From contig NZ_JANDHW010000005.1 in assembly GCF_024330105.1 (NCBI RefSeq), positions 124,001-188,000 of the forward strand: 64,000 nt of DNA. The letters run 5' to 3'. Made by a program: the position numbers and the translations under genes. Below, in pieces: positions 44,562 to 54,691 of this stretch. This stretch comes from Coprobacter tertius. Its GTDB lineage: Bacteria > Bacteroidota > Bacteroidia > Bacteroidales > Coprobacteraceae. The notes beneath the pieces are model-generated. The model was not told the origin of the DNA. It made no database searches and saw only the letters and a program-made list of their open reading frames with translations. Every line of letters starts with the position of its first letter. The stretch's first letter is position 1.

Positions 44562-45953
44562 TTATTTACCGGCCATTTGCTTGATCACTTCCATTACACC
44601 GGCAGCAGTTTCTTCGGCAAGCTTGGGAGTAGCAGCTTCAGCGTATACCCGGATGATCGGCTCGGTATTCGATTTACGCAGATGTACCCATTTATCGGGA
44701 AAATCTATTTTCACTCCGTCTATATCGGTAACTTCGTAAGCCGAGTATTTTTCTTTTACCGCTTTCAGCAACGCATCTACATCGATATCCGGTGTTAATT
44801 CCACTTTCTGCTTTGCAATACTATAAGCGGGATAAGTCGCTCTCAGTTCACTTACTTTTTTCCCTTCTTTAGCCAGATAGGTAAGAAATAATGCGATACC
44901 TACCAAGGCATCGCGCCCGTAGTGACTCGCAGGATAAATGACACCGCCGTTTCCTTCGCCTCCTATAACCGCTTCGGTCTCTTTCATTTTAGCCACGACG
45001 TTTACCTCTCCTACCGCTGCAGCATTATATTGTTGGCCGTACCCACGGGTGACATCCCGCAAAGCTCGAGAAGAACTCAAATTAGATACGGTATTTCCCG
45101 GCGTATTTTTCAAGACATAATCAGCAACAGCAACCAAGGTATACTCTTCTCCGAACATATCTCCGTTTTCACAAACAATCGCCAAACGATCTACATCGGG
45201 GTCGACAACAAATCCGATATCCGCTTTTCCCTGCTTCATCACAGAAGCAATCTCGGTCAGATGTTCGGGCAACGGTTCGGGATTATGCGGGAAATGCCCA
45301 TTCGATTCACAGTATAATTTTTCGATTTTTTTTACTCCCAACGCTTCGAGAAGTGCAGGAATGGCAATACCTCCGACAGAATTTACACAATCTACAGCAA
45401 CACTGAATCCGGCTTTACGGATAGCGTCGACATCTACCAAATCGAGTGCCAATACAGCATCGATATGTTTCTGCGTATAGTTTAAATCTTGACGCATTTT
45501 ACCGATATGGTCGATATAGGCAAATGTAAAATCTTCAGCCTCTGCTATACGCAAAACCTCTTTTCCTTCCTCGGCATTCAGGAATTCGCCTTTTTCATTC
45601 AACAGTTTCAGAGCGTTCCATTGTTTCGGGTTATGACTGGCGGTGAGTATAATACCGCCACAGGCGTTTTCCATCGTAACCGCCAGCTCGGTAGTAGGCG
45701 TCGTTGCCAAGCCTATATTCACGACATCGAAACCCATCCCCATCAACGTACCCGTTACGATATCTCCTACCATTTCTCCTGAAATACGGGCATCCCGGCC
45801 TACGACGATTTTATTCGTATTTACAGAAGTTGTTTTTCGGATAAAAGTAGCATACGCGGCTGTAAATTTTACAATATCGAGCGGATTAAGTCCATCTCCT
45901 ACCCGGCCTCCGATAGTACCCCGTATGCCGGAAATAGATTTTATCAAAGACAT
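44562..45953 (-). CDS. glmM: Phosphoglucosamine mutase
   Basis: 463 residues. It converts glucosamine 6-phosphate to glucosamine 1-phosphate for UDP-GlcNAc synthesis. The active-site serine is Ser106 in GGIILTASHNP. The metal loop is VVDPDVDRLAIV, the sugar-specificity loop is GGEGNGGVI, and the C-terminal phosphate-binding loop is RKSNTEPIIRVYAE. Other alpha-D-phosphohexomutases share these, but the GEGNGG loop and the genomic context favour GlmM. It lies 22 bp after the DUF4827 lipoprotein gene in the same direction, so the two are probably co-transcribed. Confidence 0.88.
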   Translation of the reverse strand: MSLIKSISGIRGTIGGRVGDGLNPLDIVKFTAAYATFIRKTTSVNTNKIVVGRDARISGEMVGDIVTGTLMGMGFDVVNIGLATTPTTELAVTMENACGGIILTASHNPKQWNALKLLNEKGEFLNAEEGKEVLRIAEAEDFTFAYIDHIGKMRQDLNYTQKHIDAVLALDLVDVDAIRKAGFSVAVDCVNSVGGIAIPALLEALGVKKIEKLYCESNGHFPHNPEPLPEHLTEIASVMKQGKADIGFVVDPDVDRLAIVCENGDMFGEEYTLVAVADYVLKNTPGNTVSNLSSSRALRDVTRGYGQQYNAAAVGEVNVVAKMKETEAVIGGEGNGGVIYPASHYGRDALVGIALFLTYLAKEGKKVSELRATYPAYSIAKQKVELTPDIDVDALLKAVKEKYSAYEVTDIDGVKIDFPDKWVHLRKSNTEPIIRVYAEAATPKLAEETAAGVMEVIKQMAGK

Positions 45954-45975
45954 AATATTAAGTTATTAGTGTGTA

Positions 45976-46548
45976 TCAATTTTTACCTTCCCGGTATTCG
46001 ACACTCCATAAAAAAGGAATTACCGATGCCGCTTCTTCACTCGACCCCTGTTTCGAGGGCACGATCACATTCGCTTTCGAATTGCGCCCCAGATAATCGA
46101 TAGGTTTTTCAATACCCGCCCCTAAAGAAGAAGAGCTGTTGCCATAATCGAAATATTCTCCGGCATAGATAGTTTTATTCCCCGAACGTTGCGTATCAGG
46201 ATCAGAGGCCCAAGCCAAAAGATTGAGACGATCGAACCACAGATAAACCCGTTCCCCGGTTTGAAAACGGTTCTCCATATCTCCTTTGCTTACCACCTGC
46301 ATATATACCCCGTCTTCAAGCCTGTAAAAGGGGGCGCTGTTACTATTCCAATCGCCATTGGTAGTTTCCAGATCATCCAAATTGGCCGGGATATCCGCAA
46401 CCCGATATCCATTCGAATCTAAATATTTATTGATCGCATTCTTTTCATCTTTCAGCTTTTCAGCATACGTCTTATCCTTCCCGCAAGAAGAAAATGCCAA
46501 TACAGCCATACCCAAAAGAAAGACATTATAGAAGAATTTTATTTTCAT
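45976..46548 (-). CDS. DUF4827-type lipoprotein
   Basis: 190 residues from ATG 46548 (MKIKFFYNVFLLGMAVLAFSSC, lipobox Cys22); an ATG at 46560 adds four residues. The mature part begins GKDKTYAEKLKDEKNAINKY and contains FYRLEDGVYMQVVSKGD and RVYLWFDRLNLLAW. This fits the DUF4827 family of Bacteroidales, which has an FKBP-like look but no known function. It is placed between the NrnA-type phosphoesterase and glmM genes, all on the minus strand. Confidence 0.75.
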   Translation of the reverse strand: MKIKFFYNVFLLGMAVLAFSSCGKDKTYAEKLKDEKNAINKYLDSNGYRVADIPANLDDLETTNGDWNSNSAPFYRLEDGVYMQVVSKGDMENRFQTGERVYLWFDRLNLLAWASDPDTQRSGNKTIYAGEYFDYGNSSSSLGAGIEKPIDYLGRNSKANVIVPSKQGSSEEAASVIPFLWSVEYREGKN

Positions 46549-46631
46549 AAATTTAAACATAAAGATTATTCGTCAAATGTAATCATTTGGCGGCTTTCAG
46601 TACAAGTTTGATACTGAAAAAATTATTAATA

Positions 46632-47657
46632 TCACAAATATTGATTATAAAGAGGTAATATTTTTACAAAACGCTCCTTTATTTCTTCCATCGTCCCGTA
46701 AAATTCTCCTCCGGCAGCATTCAAATGACCGCCTCCGTTAAAGTGTTCGGAAGCGACCTTATTAGCCGGGAAACTCCCCCGGGAACGCAACGATACTTTT
46801 ATAAAATCTTTTTCTTCCCTGAAAAAAGCTGAGAAAACGATATTTTCTATTCCTAAAGGCACATTTACCAACCCCTCGCTATCGCCTTTACGGTAATGAT
46901 AACGATTGAGCTCTTCGCGGGTAAGGGTGATCATCGCAGCTTTATGTTTCGGGAAAACCTCTAGTTTTTCACTCACAGCATACCCGTTTAACCGTATCTT
47001 ATCTACGGTATTGGTATTAAATACTTTGGTGTAAATTTCGTCTTTATCGATTCCCTTTTTTATCAGTTCTTCGATAATAAAATACATATCGGATTTATTA
47101 GAGTTGTAAGTAAAATTGCCGGTATCGGTCATCATACCGGTATAAATGGCAGTCGCAGAATCGGTCTCGAACAGATCGAACATACCCATACGGCAAATAA
47201 GACGAAAAACCAACTCGCTCGTAGAAGATATTTCAGGGTGAGAAATAGTGACATCGCAAAAGCCTTCCGGGTCGAGATGATGATCGACCATCACCTTACG
47301 GGCTTTGGAAGAAGCTATCGCCACCTCCATTTTTTCGCCCAAGCGTTTCAGGGCATTAAAATCGAGACAGAAAATTAGATCGGCCTTTTCGATAAGTTCC
47401 CCTGCGAATTCGGGATATTTGCTATAATTCAATATCTCCTTCGTACCTTTGAGAAAAAGCAAATTATCGGGCATTGCATCGGGAATAACCACCGTAGTCA
47501 TTTTATCCAAGGCATTTAAGAAGTGATACATTCCCAACGACGAACCGATCGCATCTCCATCAGGCGCTATATGACAAACGATTACGATATTTTTGGCCTT
47601 ATCTATTAATTTCGCTACCTGAGCTACTTTATTCTCAGATATTATTTTAGACATCAT
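46632..47657 (-). CDS. nrnA: DHH-family phosphoesterase (NrnA-like oligoribonuclease/pAp phosphatase)
   Basis: 341 residues. Motifs of DHH/DHHA1 enzymes: ICHIAPDGDAIGSSLG (metal-binding), FCLDFNALKRLG, MVDHHLDPEG (the DHH motif), YTGMMTDTGNF, and the C-terminal FNGGGHLNAAGG of DHHA1. These enzymes degrade short RNA oligonucleotides and pAp. A consensus minus-strand promoter is about 155 bp upstream. Confidence 0.9.
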   Translation of the reverse strand: MMSKIISENKVAQVAKLIDKAKNIVIVCHIAPDGDAIGSSLGMYHFLNALDKMTTVVIPDAMPDNLLFLKGTKEILNYSKYPEFAGELIEKADLIFCLDFNALKRLGEKMEVAIASSKARKVMVDHHLDPEGFCDVTISHPEISSTSELVFRLICRMGMFDLFETDSATAIYTGMMTDTGNFTYNSNKSDMYFIIEELIKKGIDKDEIYTKVFNTNTVDKIRLNGYAVSEKLEVFPKHKAAMITLTREELNRYHYRKGDSEGLVNVPLGIENIVFSAFFREEKDFIKVSLRSRGSFPANKVASEHFNGGGHLNAAGGEFYGTMEEIKERFVKILPLYNQYL

Positions 47658-48000
47658 AAGCTATATTTTTGAGTACAAAAATTTATATACGATAAGTCGT
47701 TAAGTTTGACGACAAATCCTAAAATCATGTCGTAAAATCCTAAAAATTAATAATATACAAAATTTTCAGGATTTCTATCGTCACATCACTTCTCATTAAC
47801 CTATACTGTGCAAAAGTAGATTAAAAAACGGAGATATCAAAAGCAATCTATCTTAATTAAAAGGATAAATTTTTCTTCCTTTCACACAATGTAATCTCTT
47901 TATCGCCACCACCCGATCTTTTCAGGTGATAACGCCTAAATCACAGAACTATTTATCAAATATTATTTTCGGATACAAAAATCGTGCATTGTACACAGTT
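47658..48000. other. Intergenic region with the nrnA promoter
   Basis: About 340 bp, AT-rich. Apart from the promoter at 47811-47841 I see no gene. Confidence 0.55.
47811..47841 (-). promoter_or_regulatory. Promoter of nrnA
   Basis: On the minus strand TTTG (47841-47838), 19 nt, then TACTTTTG (47818-47811). Both boxes match the Bacteroidetes consensus. Confidence 0.7.
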
Positions 48001-48888
48001 TTAATGTAAATGAATCTTCGGAACGTTTGGATTAGAAAATACACCGTACTGCATTCCGAAAGAGTGTAAACGGTCGGTTTCAGAATCTACCTTCATTACA
48101 TAAGAAAAAAAGGGTCTTTCTTCCCCTTCCACTCCAGTGAACTTTGAATAATCGTATAAATAGAGATCGTGAAAAACTAAATTATAACGATAAAATCCTT
48201 GGAGAGGATGGTAGTAATATAAAAATTGCTCATAATTTCTCGACCACATTGCCCTTGCCCACTCAAGTAATTGCTTTTTTACCTGAGGATCGTTACAGTA
48301 AGCCTGAAGGTCTGACGTATTATCGAGCGGATATCCGTTCAGTAAAATCTTACTTTTAAAAAATTTTGCCGGAATTTCATCGGAATCATCCCTTTCATGC
48401 GGTTTCTTATTTATTATATAATCCCAATGCAAATCGAAATTAATTACTTGATTTTCGGGAGATACCAAAGCACAAAAGCCTATTTCGTCCCAGAAATAAT
48501 GATCGTAGCCTTTATTTCCCCCTTCTCCGTTCACGACCCGATCGTAAGGCCCGAATACATCCTGAAAAGAAGTAAGAGGAAGATGTATCGAGAATTCACG
48601 TCCGTTATAGGTCGCTTGTTTGTCGGAAAAAACAAACAGATGAGCCGTGTCGACCCCCATGGCCGTGAGTTCCTCTTTTGTGTAGCCGGAATTCATATAT
48701 CCGTTTTCGGGAATGGTTGTTGATTTTGTTTCGCTGCACCCATAAGTATAAAATCCCAGAAAAAAGAGAAAAATCAACCTCCCTATATACTTCGTTTTTC
48801 CCTGCGCAAAGATATAATTACAACTTTGTCGTAAAAAAACAAGAAAAGAATGAAAAATGAAATGCAGAGCCAAATATCGATTTTTCAT
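48001..48888 (-). CDS. Lipoprotein of unknown function, uncertain start
   Basis: The open frame has an ATG at 48888 (295 residues), but a -7 box (TATCTTTG, 48814-48807) lies inside it. A better product would start near 48795, where codons ACG AAG TAT ATA read TKYIGRLIFLFFLGFYTYGC, an ideal lipoprotein signal except that ATG is ACG; a TTG at 48777 is a further option. The mature protein (~245 residues, starting CSETKSTTIPENGYMNSGY) has no family I can name. It contains NVFGPYD/VNGEGGNKGYDHYFWDE-like acidic, aromatic stretches and VKKQLLEWARAMWSRNYEQFLYYY. Lone gene. Confidence 0.6.
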   Translation of the reverse strand: MKNRYLALHFIFHSFLVFLRQSCNYIFAQGKTKYIGRLIFLFFLGFYTYGCSETKSTTIPENGYMNSGYTKEELTAMGVDTAHLFVFSDKQATYNGREFSIHLPLTSFQDVFGPYDRVVNGEGGNKGYDHYFWDEIGFCALVSPENQVINFDLHWDYIINKKPHERDDSDEIPAKFFKSKILLNGYPLDNTSDLQAYCNDPQVKKQLLEWARAMWSRNYEQFLYYYHPLQGFYRYNLVFHDLYLYDYSKFTGVEGEERPFFSYVMKVDSETDRLHSFGMQYGVFSNPNVPKIHLH

Positions 48889-49026
48889 GTATCGGAATAA
48901 TTAATTTATGATAATTTTAACCCAGCAAATATACTAATATAAAACGATATTTTAAAATCTACTTTAAACGATATACTTTACCCACTAAAAAGAATTCATG
49001 AACAGAACCTTGCGTAGATAAATATC

Positions 49027-49034
49027 TATCTTTG
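49027..49034 (+). promoter_or_regulatory. -7 box (TATCTTTG) of mazG
   Basis: Matches TAnnTTTG, 25 nt before the mazG ATG. The -33 element is weak. Confidence 0.5.
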
Positions 49035-49059
49035 CATAAACAAATCTTGACTAAAAAAA

Positions 49060-49848
49060 ATGGTACATAGTAAAAAAGAAAAAATGGAGGCATTCGGGCG
49101 TTTCCTCGACATCCTCGACGAATTGCGGGAAAAATGTCCGTGGGATAGAAAACAAACTAACGAAAGTTTACGGACCAATACGATTGAAGAAACATTCGAA
49201 TTATGCGACGCCATCATAAGAAATAACGACAACGATATAAAAAAGGAACTGGGAGACGTATTGTTACATATCGCATTTTATGCTAAAATAGGAGAAGAAA
49301 AAGGCTCGTTCGATATAGCTGATGTATGCAATACTCTTTGTGAAAAACTTATTTTCAGACACCCGCATGTATTCGGAAACGACTCGGTTTCGGAGTCGAA
49401 ACAGGTAGAACAAAATTGGGAAAAGCTGAAGTTACAGGAAAAAGGAGGTAACAAGACTGTACTCGAAGGCGTACCCGCTGCTTTACCGGCACTCGTAAAA
49501 GCACATCGTATACAGGATAAAGCCCGGAATGTAGGATTTGACTGGGAAAAACGCGAACAAGTATGGGATAAGGTATATGAAGAATTCGGAGAACTAAAGG
49601 CCGAGATCAACAAGCTGGATCAGGATAAAATGGAAAGCGAATTCGGAGATTTAATGTTCAGTCTCATCAATGCAGCCCGACTTTACAAAATAAACCCTGA
49701 AAATGCGCTCGAACGAACTAATCAAAAATTTATCAGACGATTCAACTACTTAGAAGAACACACTCTCAAAGCCGGAAAAGATCTTAAAAACATGTCTTTA
49801 GCCGAAATGGACAAAATATGGGATGAAGCAAAAGAAAAAGGATTATAA
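49060..49848 (+). CDS. mazG: Nucleoside triphosphate pyrophosphohydrolase MazG
   Basis: 262 residues, the usual two-domain MazG. It hydrolyses NTPs and dNTPs to the monophosphates and is a housecleaning enzyme. The first MazG domain (~15-115) includes LREKCPWDRKQT and the metal-binding pattern EETFELCDAI...KKELGDVLLHIAFYA. The second (~160-255) carries EEFGELKAEI...SEFGDLMFSLINAAR. Both have the EExxE plus ExxD residues. Monocistronic. Confidence 0.95.
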   Translation: MVHSKKEKMEAFGRFLDILDELREKCPWDRKQTNESLRTNTIEETFELCDAIIRNNDNDIKKELGDVLLHIAFYAKIGEEKGSFDIADVCNTLCEKLIFRHPHVFGNDSVSESKQVEQNWEKLKLQEKGGNKTVLEGVPAALPALVKAHRIQDKARNVGFDWEKREQVWDKVYEEFGELKAEINKLDQDKMESEFGDLMFSLINAARLYKINPENALERTNQKFIRRFNYLEEHTLKAGKDLKNMSLAEMDKIWDEAKEKGL

Positions 49849-49860
49849 ATATATATGTTC

Positions 49861-49909
49861 ATCATAACAACGGGGCGGTCTTATAATAAGACCGCCCCGT
49901 TGTTATGAT
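49861..49909. terminator. Bidirectional terminator with a perfect 23-bp stem
   Basis: Arms 49861-49883 and 49887-49909 are exact complements around loop TAA, with a GC-rich centre (CGGGGCGGTC). It lies between the ends of mazG (+) and glgP (-). Confidence 0.85.
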
Positions 49910-49924
49910 ATAATAAGCATTTTA

Positions 49925-52480
49925 TTAGAACCAACGTACATAAGCGAAATCCTGACGATGAGGCAGATCGGGATTTTTCGGGAACATTCTGAAAGAATAT
50001 TTATAAACCCCGGAATTCTTCAACGAATAATCGAGATGGAATACGGTTTTAGAACCCTCCGTCTTCACAACTTGCAACTCCTGTACGATATAAGGCTTCA
50101 TCTGCCCGTCTACAACAGGGGTAACGACCAATTCCACACCGATACAATTTCCGAGATCTTTACGGTCGATCGTCACTTCTACCGGATATACTTCCCCTAC
50201 ATGAGGATTATACAAGAGGTTTTCGGGTAGAGCTACCGAAGTAATCTCAATCTTATCCCATTTAGAAGCCACCTCTTGTTTCCAAGCGGCGATTTCCTTT
50301 GCCTTTGCATAGTTATCAGCAACCAGCAGTTTCGACCGTTTGGCTTCTTTGTTATAAAAACGATCGATATAATCATCGAGCATACGCTTCATTGTAAAGT
50401 CGGGAGCTATTTGAGCAATCGAGTTCTTAATATACTGTATCCATTCAGGAGAATATCCCTTGCTGTTTTTTGCAAAATACAAAGGAACGATTTTATTTTC
50501 GAGCATCGAATAAATAGTCGCCGCATCTAACTGGTCCTGGTGGCTCTGATCCTGGAAAGTACGTTTATCGGTAAGCGCCCAGCCGGCCCCTTCTTTGTAT
50601 CCCTCGTACCACCATCCGTCGAGTACCGAGAAATTCAAGACACCATTCATCTCGGCCTTTTCACCGGAAGTACCCGAAGCTTCGAGAGGCCTTGTAGGCG
50701 TATTCAACCAGATATCTACTCCCGAAATCAGTCGTTTTGCAACCTTCATATCGTAATTTTCGAGGAAAATGATTTTTCCGAGAAATTCGGGACGTCTTGA
50801 AATCTCTACGATTTGCTTAATCAACCCCTGCCCGGCTCCGTCGGCAGGATGCGCTTTTCCGGAGAAAAGAAACTGTACGGGATAAAGTTGGTTATTCACA
50901 ATCTTAGAAAGCCGGTCGAGATCGGTAAATAAAAGATGAGCCCGTTTATAGGTGGCAAAACGACGCGCAAATCCGATCAGAAGAGCATTCGGGTTGATAC
51001 GTTCCAAAACCGAAACGATACGAGAAGGATCTCCTTGATTTTTTAACCAGTTTTCGCGGAATTCATCTTTTACGAAATTCACCAGTTTATTTTTCATGGT
51101 CTGACGCAGATTCCAGATTTCCTCATCATCGACATCATAAATTTTCTCCCATATTTTTTTGTCAGCCTGGTTTTGCATGACTTCCTTACCGAACTTCTTA
51201 ATATAGAAATCTTTCCATTCGGTAGCAGCCCAGGTAGGCATATGTACCCCATTCGTTACGTAACTCACATGCAATTCATCTGCCGAATATCCTTTCCAGA
51301 TCGGTTGGAACATTTGCTGTGAAACTTTGCCGTGCAGCCAACTAACCCCATTTACTTCCTGACAAGTATTGCAAGCGAAAACGCTCATCGAGAATTTTTC
51401 GTTCGTTCCGGGGTTTTCACGCCCCAAATCCATAAGATCCTGCCATGAAATACCCAATTTTTGCGGGAATTCTCCCATATATTTGCCAAACAAAGATTCG
51501 TCGAAACTGTCGTGTCCTGCAGGTACAGGAGTATGTACCGTATAAAGAGAAGAAGCACGAACGACTTCGAGAGCCTGTTCGAAAGTCAATTTTTCGTTCT
51601 GGACATAATCAACAAGACGCTGTACATTAATCAATGCGGCATGTCCTTCGTTACAATGATAAATATCTTTCTTAATTCCCAAACGATTCAGCATCATAAT
51701 ACCACCGATTCCCAGCATATATTCCTGTTTCATGCGATTTTCCCAATCGCCGCCATACAATTGATACGTGATAGGGCGGTCGAATTCGCTGTTCTGATCG
51801 AGATCGGTATCGAGTAAATACAAAAATATACGTCCTACATTTACTTTCCAGATATTGGCATAAATAATGCGACCGGGATAAGGAACTTCAAGAACCATAG
51901 GATGACCATTTTCATCCATAACCTGCTCTACCGGAAGCTGATTGAAGTTTTGAGGCTCATAATTCGCAAGTTGCTGCCCGTCCATCGATAAGGTTTGAGT
52001 AAAATAACCATAACGGTAAAGAAAACCCACACCGGTCATATCTACATTACAATCGCTGGCCTCTTTAAGATAATCTCCAGCCAATACACCCAACCCTCCT
52101 GAGTAAATCTTCAGTACATTCGCCAAGCCGTACTCCATACTGAAATATGCCACAGAAGGCACATCGGTACGCTTAGGAACATTCATATATTGTTTAAAAT
52201 CATCATACACATCTTCGATCTTACGCATCATGGCTTTATCGGCTGCAATCTCTTCAAGACGTTCATAATTTACCAATTGAAGTACTGCAACAGGATTACC
52301 ATTGGTAGATTTCCACAATTCAGGAGAAATGGAACGGAACAAATCGATCGCCTCGCTATGCCAAACCCAACTGATATTGCGGGCCATTATCTCGAGGCTC
52401 TTTAATTGTGCCGGAACCTGTGATTTTACTGTAATATCGCGCCAACAAGGAACGTTAGTATTACTTACCTGTACTTTCAT
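49925..52480 (-). CDS. glgP: Alpha-glucan (glycogen) phosphorylase
   Basis: 851 residues, GT35 family, of the type with an N-terminal DUF3417 region ([25 protein letters not shown]). It releases glucose 1-phosphate from glycogen. The pyridoxal-phosphate lysine is in [17 protein letters not shown]; other conserved blocks are [42 protein letters not shown], and [15 protein letters not shown]. It follows the glycogen synthase gene by 41 bp, and both form an operon for glycogen turnover. Confidence 0.95.
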   Translation of the reverse strand: MKVQVSNTNVPCWRDITVKSQVPAQLKSLEIMARNISWVWHSEAIDLFRSISPELWKSTNGNPVAVLQLVNYERLEEIAADKAMMRKIEDVYDDFKQYMNVPKRTDVPSVAYFSMEYGLANVLKIYSGGLGVLAGDYLKEASDCNVDMTGVGFLYRYGYFTQTLSMDGQQLANYEPQNFNQLPVEQVMDENGHPMVLEVPYPGRIIYANIWKVNVGRIFLYLLDTDLDQNSEFDRPITYQLYGGDWENRMKQEYMLGIGGIMMLNRLGIKKDIYHCNEGHAALINVQRLVDYVQNEKLTFEQALEVVRASSLYTVHTPVPAGHDSFDESLFGKYMGEFPQKLGISWQDLMDLGRENPGTNEKFSMSVFACNTCQEVNGVSWLHGKVSQQMFQPIWKGYSADELHVSYVTNGVHMPTWAATEWKDFYIKKFGKEVMQNQADKKIWEKIYDVDDEEIWNLRQTMKNKLVNFVKDEFRENWLKNQGDPSRIVSVLERINPNALLIGFARRFATYKRAHLLFTDLDRLSKIVNNQLYPVQFLFSGKAHPADGAGQGLIKQIVEISRRPEFLGKIIFLENYDMKVAKRLISGVDIWLNTPTRPLEASGTSGEKAEMNGVLNFSVLDGWWYEGYKEGAGWALTDKRTFQDQSHQDQLDAATIYSMLENKIVPLYFAKNSKGYSPEWIQYIKNSIAQIAPDFTMKRMLDDYIDRFYNKEAKRSKLLVADNYAKAKEIAAWKQEVASKWDKIEITSVALPENLLYNPHVGEVYPVEVTIDRKDLGNCIGVELVVTPVVDGQMKPYIVQELQVVKTEGSKTVFHLDYSLKNSGVYKYSFRMFPKNPDLPHRQDFAYVRWF

Positions 52481-52521
52481 ATTATTTACTTTTAATGATA
52501 GTTCTTAATTTTATTTTTTAT

Positions 52522-54162
52522 TCAAATTTTATTCAAAGCCATATCATAGGCTTCCAGATAATATTTTATAAAATGCGCCCAATGAGCTTTACGTGCCATT
52601 GCTAAAGCAGATTTAGCGATTTTTTGTTTCTCTTTTTCTGAAACTTCCGATAAGGATTTAACCGTAGATGCGAGGTTATCGGCTACTTCACCGAAATTAG
52701 AGTCGGTACGACGCAAAACAACGACTCCCGTATTTTCAATTCCTTTTTTCCCAGCAGAACAGGCCCATTGTCCAAAACCCGAAAGATCGGTCGTAATAGT
52801 AGGAATACCGAAGGCAATGCTTTCGAGCGGAGTATATCCCCAAGGTTCGTAATAAGACGGAAAAGCCGTCGCGTCGAAACCGATCAGGGTTTCATAATAC
52901 GGTTTATTCACGACACCGTCATCACCCGTCAAATAAGACGGGATGAAAATAACCTTCACTTTATCACCGGGATTATTTTTAAAACCGGCGGCATGTAACT
53001 GATTCATAACACGATCTTCGTAATAGTTGTTCAATACATGCGTTATAAGCGGATTAGGTAAAGAAGTATTATAATTCTTTTTACTATTCAACCTTTCCGC
53101 AACATCCTGGCGGGGCTCTTTTACCCACGCAGGAACTAATATGAAAGCGATAAGTTCTTTTGTACTATCTCCACTATCCTTTAACCGGCGTAATGAGTCG
53201 ATAAATAAATCGATACCTTTATTCTTATATTCATACCGTCCCGATGTCGCGATAAGAAATGCATCGTCGGAAGGTTTATAACCGATCAGAACTGAGGCAA
53301 TTTTCAATAATCTCTCACGTGCCTCTCTACGCCCGTCTTGATAAGCTACGCCTTTAGGGACGAAATTATCTTCAAAACCGTTAGGCGTAACAATATCGGG
53401 ATTCTTTGAAAGTAACTGTGCACATTCCCGAGCGGTAATGTCGCTAACCGTCGTAAAACAATCGGCATGACGTGCCGCCTGTTTCTCGAGAGAATGCTTT
53501 GCAACCATATTTAGTTCCCGTGCCATCTGATCTCCATTATAACCGGCCAAATAATCATATAAAGGTTTGTTATTGCCGGCAATAGATCTTCCGATAGAGG
53601 TAGCATGAGTTGTAAAAAGGGTTGCAATCTGAGGTAAGCGGTGTTTCACATATAACAATCCCATCCCCGTCGTCCATTCATCGAAATGAGCTACGATATT
53701 CAATTTTTCTCCGCCGAGATACTTATATAAACTTTCGATAACCAACGCAGCAGCATAGGAAAAAATACAAGATTCATCATAATCTCCATATGCATATAAC
53801 GAATCTACATCATACCAATTCCACATTTTGGTAAATAATTCGTTGCGTACAGCATACATTTCATTAAAATCGACTAATACGACGATAGGCTTACCGGGAA
53901 TATTCCAGCGTCCTACCCTGACTTTGAGATTTTCGGCTGTGGCTCGAGATCTCCATTCTTTAAGTAAAGTTCCCGATTCGGTAAAAAAAGGCGATTCGGT
54001 ATCTTTCCAGATATCGGGACCAATAAATATATTGCGGTCTTTATTTAGTTTCTGTAATGTTTTCGCTTTTGTAGATAATACGGTATATATACCCCCCACC
54101 AGATTACAAACTTCCCAACTGGTTTCAAATATATAGTCCGGAATTTGCTGTTTATTTTCCAT
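52522..54162 (-). CDS. Glycogen synthase, GT3 (eukaryotic GYS-like) type
   Basis: 546 residues from ATG 54162 (MENKQQIPDYIFETSWEVCN); the frame opens 11 codons further up but these do not fit the family. The GT3 marks are ETSWEVCNLVGGIYTVLSTKA, HFDEWTTGMGLLYVKHRLPQIATLFTTHATSIGR, and FPSYYEPWGYTPLESIAFGIPTITTDLSGFG (catalytic Glu pair region). It elongates glycogen from UDP-glucose, as expected for Bacteroidales, which use a GYS-like enzyme rather than the ADP-glucose GlgA. First gene of the glycogen operon. Confidence 0.92.
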   Translation of the reverse strand: MENKQQIPDYIFETSWEVCNLVGGIYTVLSTKAKTLQKLNKDRNIFIGPDIWKDTESPFFTESGTLLKEWRSRATAENLKVRVGRWNIPGKPIVVLVDFNEMYAVRNELFTKMWNWYDVDSLYAYGDYDESCIFSYAAALVIESLYKYLGGEKLNIVAHFDEWTTGMGLLYVKHRLPQIATLFTTHATSIGRSIAGNNKPLYDYLAGYNGDQMARELNMVAKHSLEKQAARHADCFTTVSDITARECAQLLSKNPDIVTPNGFEDNFVPKGVAYQDGRREARERLLKIASVLIGYKPSDDAFLIATSGRYEYKNKGIDLFIDSLRRLKDSGDSTKELIAFILVPAWVKEPRQDVAERLNSKKNYNTSLPNPLITHVLNNYYEDRVMNQLHAAGFKNNPGDKVKVIFIPSYLTGDDGVVNKPYYETLIGFDATAFPSYYEPWGYTPLESIAFGIPTITTDLSGFGQWACSAGKKGIENTGVVVLRRTDSNFGEVADNLASTVKSLSEVSEKEKQKIAKSALAMARKAHWAHFIKYYLEAYDMALNKI

Positions 54163-54361
54163 ATATAACAATATCGCGATTAAATTAATCGGCAAATTTA
54201 TAATATTTTTTCGATGTTGACACTACATAATCAACATTTTAAAAAATATTGGAGAATGATTCCCTACTTGTAATTTTATCATTCGTAAATCACAAAAAAA
54301 CATAAGAAACTCATTATTTTCTAATTTATTTACCAAACATGACTATATCATAAAAAAACAG

Positions 54362-54369
54362 TATATTTG
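54362..54369 (+). promoter_or_regulatory. -7 box (TATATTTG) upstream of the 96-aa gene
   Basis: Matches TAnnTTTG, 28 nt before ATG 54398. Confidence 0.5.
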
Positions 54370-54397
54370 TAGAAATAACCATTAAATAATCGAACTC

Positions 54398-54688
54398 ATG
54401 GCTAATAAAAGAAGTTTAAAAAAAGAAATCAATTTCATAACGGAAGAACTTATTTCCGAATGCCTCTATAACCAAATATTCACCAAAGGAGCCAATACAG
54501 AGGAAAACAATAAAATCCTGGAAGAAATTATCGATATACAGGAAGATTTTCTGCGACGCATTAATATTACCGACGGAAAATATAACCCTAAGATCGTAAA
54601 AAAATATTACCGTGCCCTTATTGCCGATTTCGATAAAAAAATAGATGCAATAATCGATAAACTGGCTATAACCGGGAAACAATCCTAA
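54398..54688 (+). CDS. Small conserved helical protein of unknown function
   Basis: 96 residues, no signal peptide, strongly helical and charged (KKEINFITEELISECLYNQIFTKGANTEENNKILEEIIDIQEDFLRRIN). It resembles short proteins commonly seen in Bacteroidales with no assigned role. Its own promoter is upstream, and it is followed after 3 bp by the acyltransferase gene, implying co-transcription. Confidence 0.75.
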   Translation: MANKRSLKKEINFITEELISECLYNQIFTKGANTEENNKILEEIIDIQEDFLRRINITDGKYNPKIVKKYYRALIADFDKKIDAIIDKLAITGKQS

Positions 54689-54691
54689 AAT

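Noticed and set aside
49861-49909. Palindrome as a recombination or attachment site
   Set aside because: Its place between two convergent gene ends and its lack of similarity to the 25-bp inversion sites make a terminator the simpler explanation.
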